Below are positions 6,300 through 7,689 of a DNA stretch of 7,689 nt, one piece after another (the first letter of the stretch is position 1; each line of letters starts with the position of its first letter). Origin of the DNA: Kiritimatiellia bacterium. GTDB lineage: Bacteria > Verrucomicrobiota > Kiritimatiellia > RFP12 > DVOR01. Position numbers and translations under genes: made by a program. The notes under the pieces are model-generated. The model searched no databases, was not told the origin of the DNA, and saw only the letters and a list, made by a program, of their open reading frames with translations. Location of the stretch: positions 1 through 7,689 of the forward strand of contig CAAGNN010000168.1 of NCBI GenBank assembly GCA_900771325.1. Reading direction: 5' to 3'.

Positions 6300-7689
6300 A
6301 TGCTCCAGCTTGAAGATCTCCCCGAAGCGCTCTTCCTCACCGACAGCGCCTACCGCGTGCTCGACTGCAACAGCCGCGCCGCCGAGCTCCTCCGAGCCCC
6401 CTCGCGCGAGGCCCTCCTGGGCCGCAGCCTCGCCACCATCCCCGCCGAGCACGACCTCAACGCAGGCGAGTTCCCCACCAACCTCCCCGACCGCCTCAAA
6501 GCCGTCCCCTTCCTCACCCTCGAAAACCGCCTGACGCGCGACGACGGCACCCGCTTCTTCGCCGAGACCACCCTCCACCGCCTCGCCGAGGATCGCCTCC
6601 TCTTCTCTATCCGCGATGTCACCGTCCGCACCGAGAGCCTCCACCGCCTGGCCGAGGCCAACGAGCGCCTCCGCGCCACCATTCGCGACCGGATGGAGTT
6701 CGTCTCCAACGTCTCGCACGAGCTGCGCACCCCGCTCACCTCGATGTCCTACGCCCTGGCCAACCTCCGCCGCGGCCTCTGCGGTCCCCTCCCCGAGAAG
6801 GTCCAAGCCTACCTCGAGCGGCTGCAGGTGGACGTCAAGCGCCTGATGACCACCGTCAACGACATCCTCGACCTCCGCCAGATGGAGAACGGCACCCTCA
6901 CCCTGCGCAAGCGCTGCACCCCCCTCCAGCGCCTCCTCGCCGACTCGGCCAACGCGCTGCTCATCCAGGCCGAGACCAAGCACCAAACCCTCACCGTCGA
7001 GCCCCGCCAGGCCGAACTCTACGCCCTGGTCGACAGCGACAAGTTCGAGCGCGTCTGCTTCAACATCCTCTCCAACGCCGTCAAGTATACCCCCGAACGC
7101 GGCACCATCCGCGCCCGCCTCGCCGAAGAGCCTGGCTTCGCCCTCATTCAGGTGGATGACACCGGCATCGGCATTCCGCCCGAAGCCCTCCCCCGCGTCT
7201 CCCAGCGCTACTTCCGCGTGGGCGCGCAGGTCGCCGGCACCGGCCTGGGCCTCTCCATCGTCCGCGAGATTGCCGAGCTCCACGGCGGCTCGCTCACCGT
7301 CGAATCCCCCGTCCCCGGCCAAGCCTGCGGCACCCGCGTCACCGTCCGCGTGCCCACCTGCCAGCCCCCGCTCGCGGTCATCCTCTCGGGCGACGACGCC
7401 TTCATCGCCCCCCTCGAAGCCCAACTCCACGCCCTGGGCTACTCCACCTTCGCCAACCGCCAAGCCATCGACCTCGCGCGCGAGTGCGCCCAGCGCACCC
7501 CCGATCGCTTCCTCCTCGATGGCTCCCTCCCCCCCTCCTGCCTCTCCGACTGGATTTGCCAGATCCGCTCCGCCCCGGCCCTCGCCAATATCCCTATCCT
7601 CCTCCTCGCTCCGGCCCTCGACCCCGCCCGCCGTGCCGAATACGCCCGGTTGCAGGTCCACTGCCTCCCCTGGCCGGTCCCCTCCCCCC
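6300..7689 (+). CDS. PAS-domain hybrid histidine kinase with degenerate receiver, 3' end outside the window
   Basis: From ATG 6300 the frame is open to the window edge (463 residues plus one base). There is no membrane helix, so this is a cytoplasmic sensor. Order: PAS-like domain (about 3-105), short coiled linker (108-132), HisKA with SHELRTPL (phospho-acceptor H140), and HATPase with N-box NILSNAVKYT (N255, N259), G1 box DTGIG (287-291) and G2 box GTGLGL (313-318). Residues 357-463 look like a receiver: acidic pair D365-D366 and acceptor-like D407 in FLLDGSLP. The expected Thr/Ser is A437 and the Lys before the final Pro is W458. Phosphorylation of D407 may therefore not signal normally. 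The start is preceded by AAGG at 6288-6291, eight bases away. It lies 17 bp after the DUF4340 gene with no terminator between, so co-transcription is likely. The signal sensed and any partner regulator are unknown. Confidence 0.92.
   Translation, partial: MLQLEDLPEALFLTDSAYRVLDCNSRAAELLRAPSREALLGRSLATIPAEHDLNAGEFPTNLPDRLKAVPFLTLENRLTRDDGTRFFAETTLHRLAEDRLLFSIRDVTVRTESLHRLAEANERLRATIRDRMEFVSNVSHELRTPLTSMSYALANLRRGLCGPLPEKVQAYLERLQVDVKRLMTTVNDILDLRQMENGTLTLRKRCTPLQRLLADSANALLIQAETKHQTLTVEPRQAELYALVDSDKFERVCFNILSNAVKYTPERGTIRARLAEEPGFALIQVDDTGIGIPPEALPRVSQRYFRVGAQVAGTGLGLSIVREIAELHGGSLTVESPVPGQACGTRVTVRVPTCQPPLAVILSGDDAFIAPLEAQLHALGYSTFANRQAIDLARECAQRTPDRFLLDGSLPPSCLSDWICQIRSAPALANIPILLLAPALDPARRAEYARLQVHCLPWPVPSP

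Noticed and set aside
6219..7661. 480-residue open frame on the minus strand opposite the kinase
   Set aside because: The plus strand carries all histidine kinase boxes in order. The minus frame is low-complexity Gly/Glu/Ala. The equal length to the previous one is coincidence.

Overview
The window is very GC-rich bacterial DNA holding one compact, co-directional (+) gene cluster behind a short non-coding head. The gene content is folP, then a diadenylate cyclase (cdaA) and its YbbR-domain partner (cdaR), a GldG-like protein, a DUF4340 protein and a hybrid histidine kinase. This suggests a Gram-negative-type lineage, perhaps of the PVC group (Verrucomicrobiota/Kiritimatiellota-like), because GldG-like/DUF4340 pairs and folP-cdaA neighbours occur in such phyla. 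The taxonomic guess is an inference from gene content, not from a marker gene.

Positions 1-321 contain no credible gene. Positions 2-177 are eight 22-bp tandem repeats, with the core inverted in the last two units. Positions 232-259 are a four-copy heptamer repeat. A good extended -10 promoter at 284-313 lies so close to the folP ATG (322) that the folP message may be leaderless.

Positions 322-6282 are five genes, each overlapping the next (by 8, 8, 4 and 4 bp). They encode dihydropteroate synthase; a three-helix membrane CdaA that makes c-di-AMP; CdaR with three YbbR-like repeats; a GldG-like auxiliary protein with a TM segment at each end; and a 610-residue protein with one N-terminal anchor and four DUF4340-like repeats. 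The last three look like membrane-anchored proteins that act mainly outside the membrane. The overlaps imply one transcript and coupled translation.

From 6300 to the right edge runs an open gene for a soluble PAS histidine kinase. It carries a C-terminal receiver-like domain that keeps the phospho-acceptor-like Asp but has lost the conserved Thr/Ser and Lys. The gene starts 17 bp after the DUF4340 gene and its 3' end is outside the window.

The most interesting point is the context. The slot after cdaA-cdaR, occupied by glmM in Firmicutes, is here filled by a GldG-like/DUF4340 pair with no ABC ATPase or permease in view, followed by a signalling kinase. This suggests, without proving, a link between c-di-AMP synthesis and an envelope complex.
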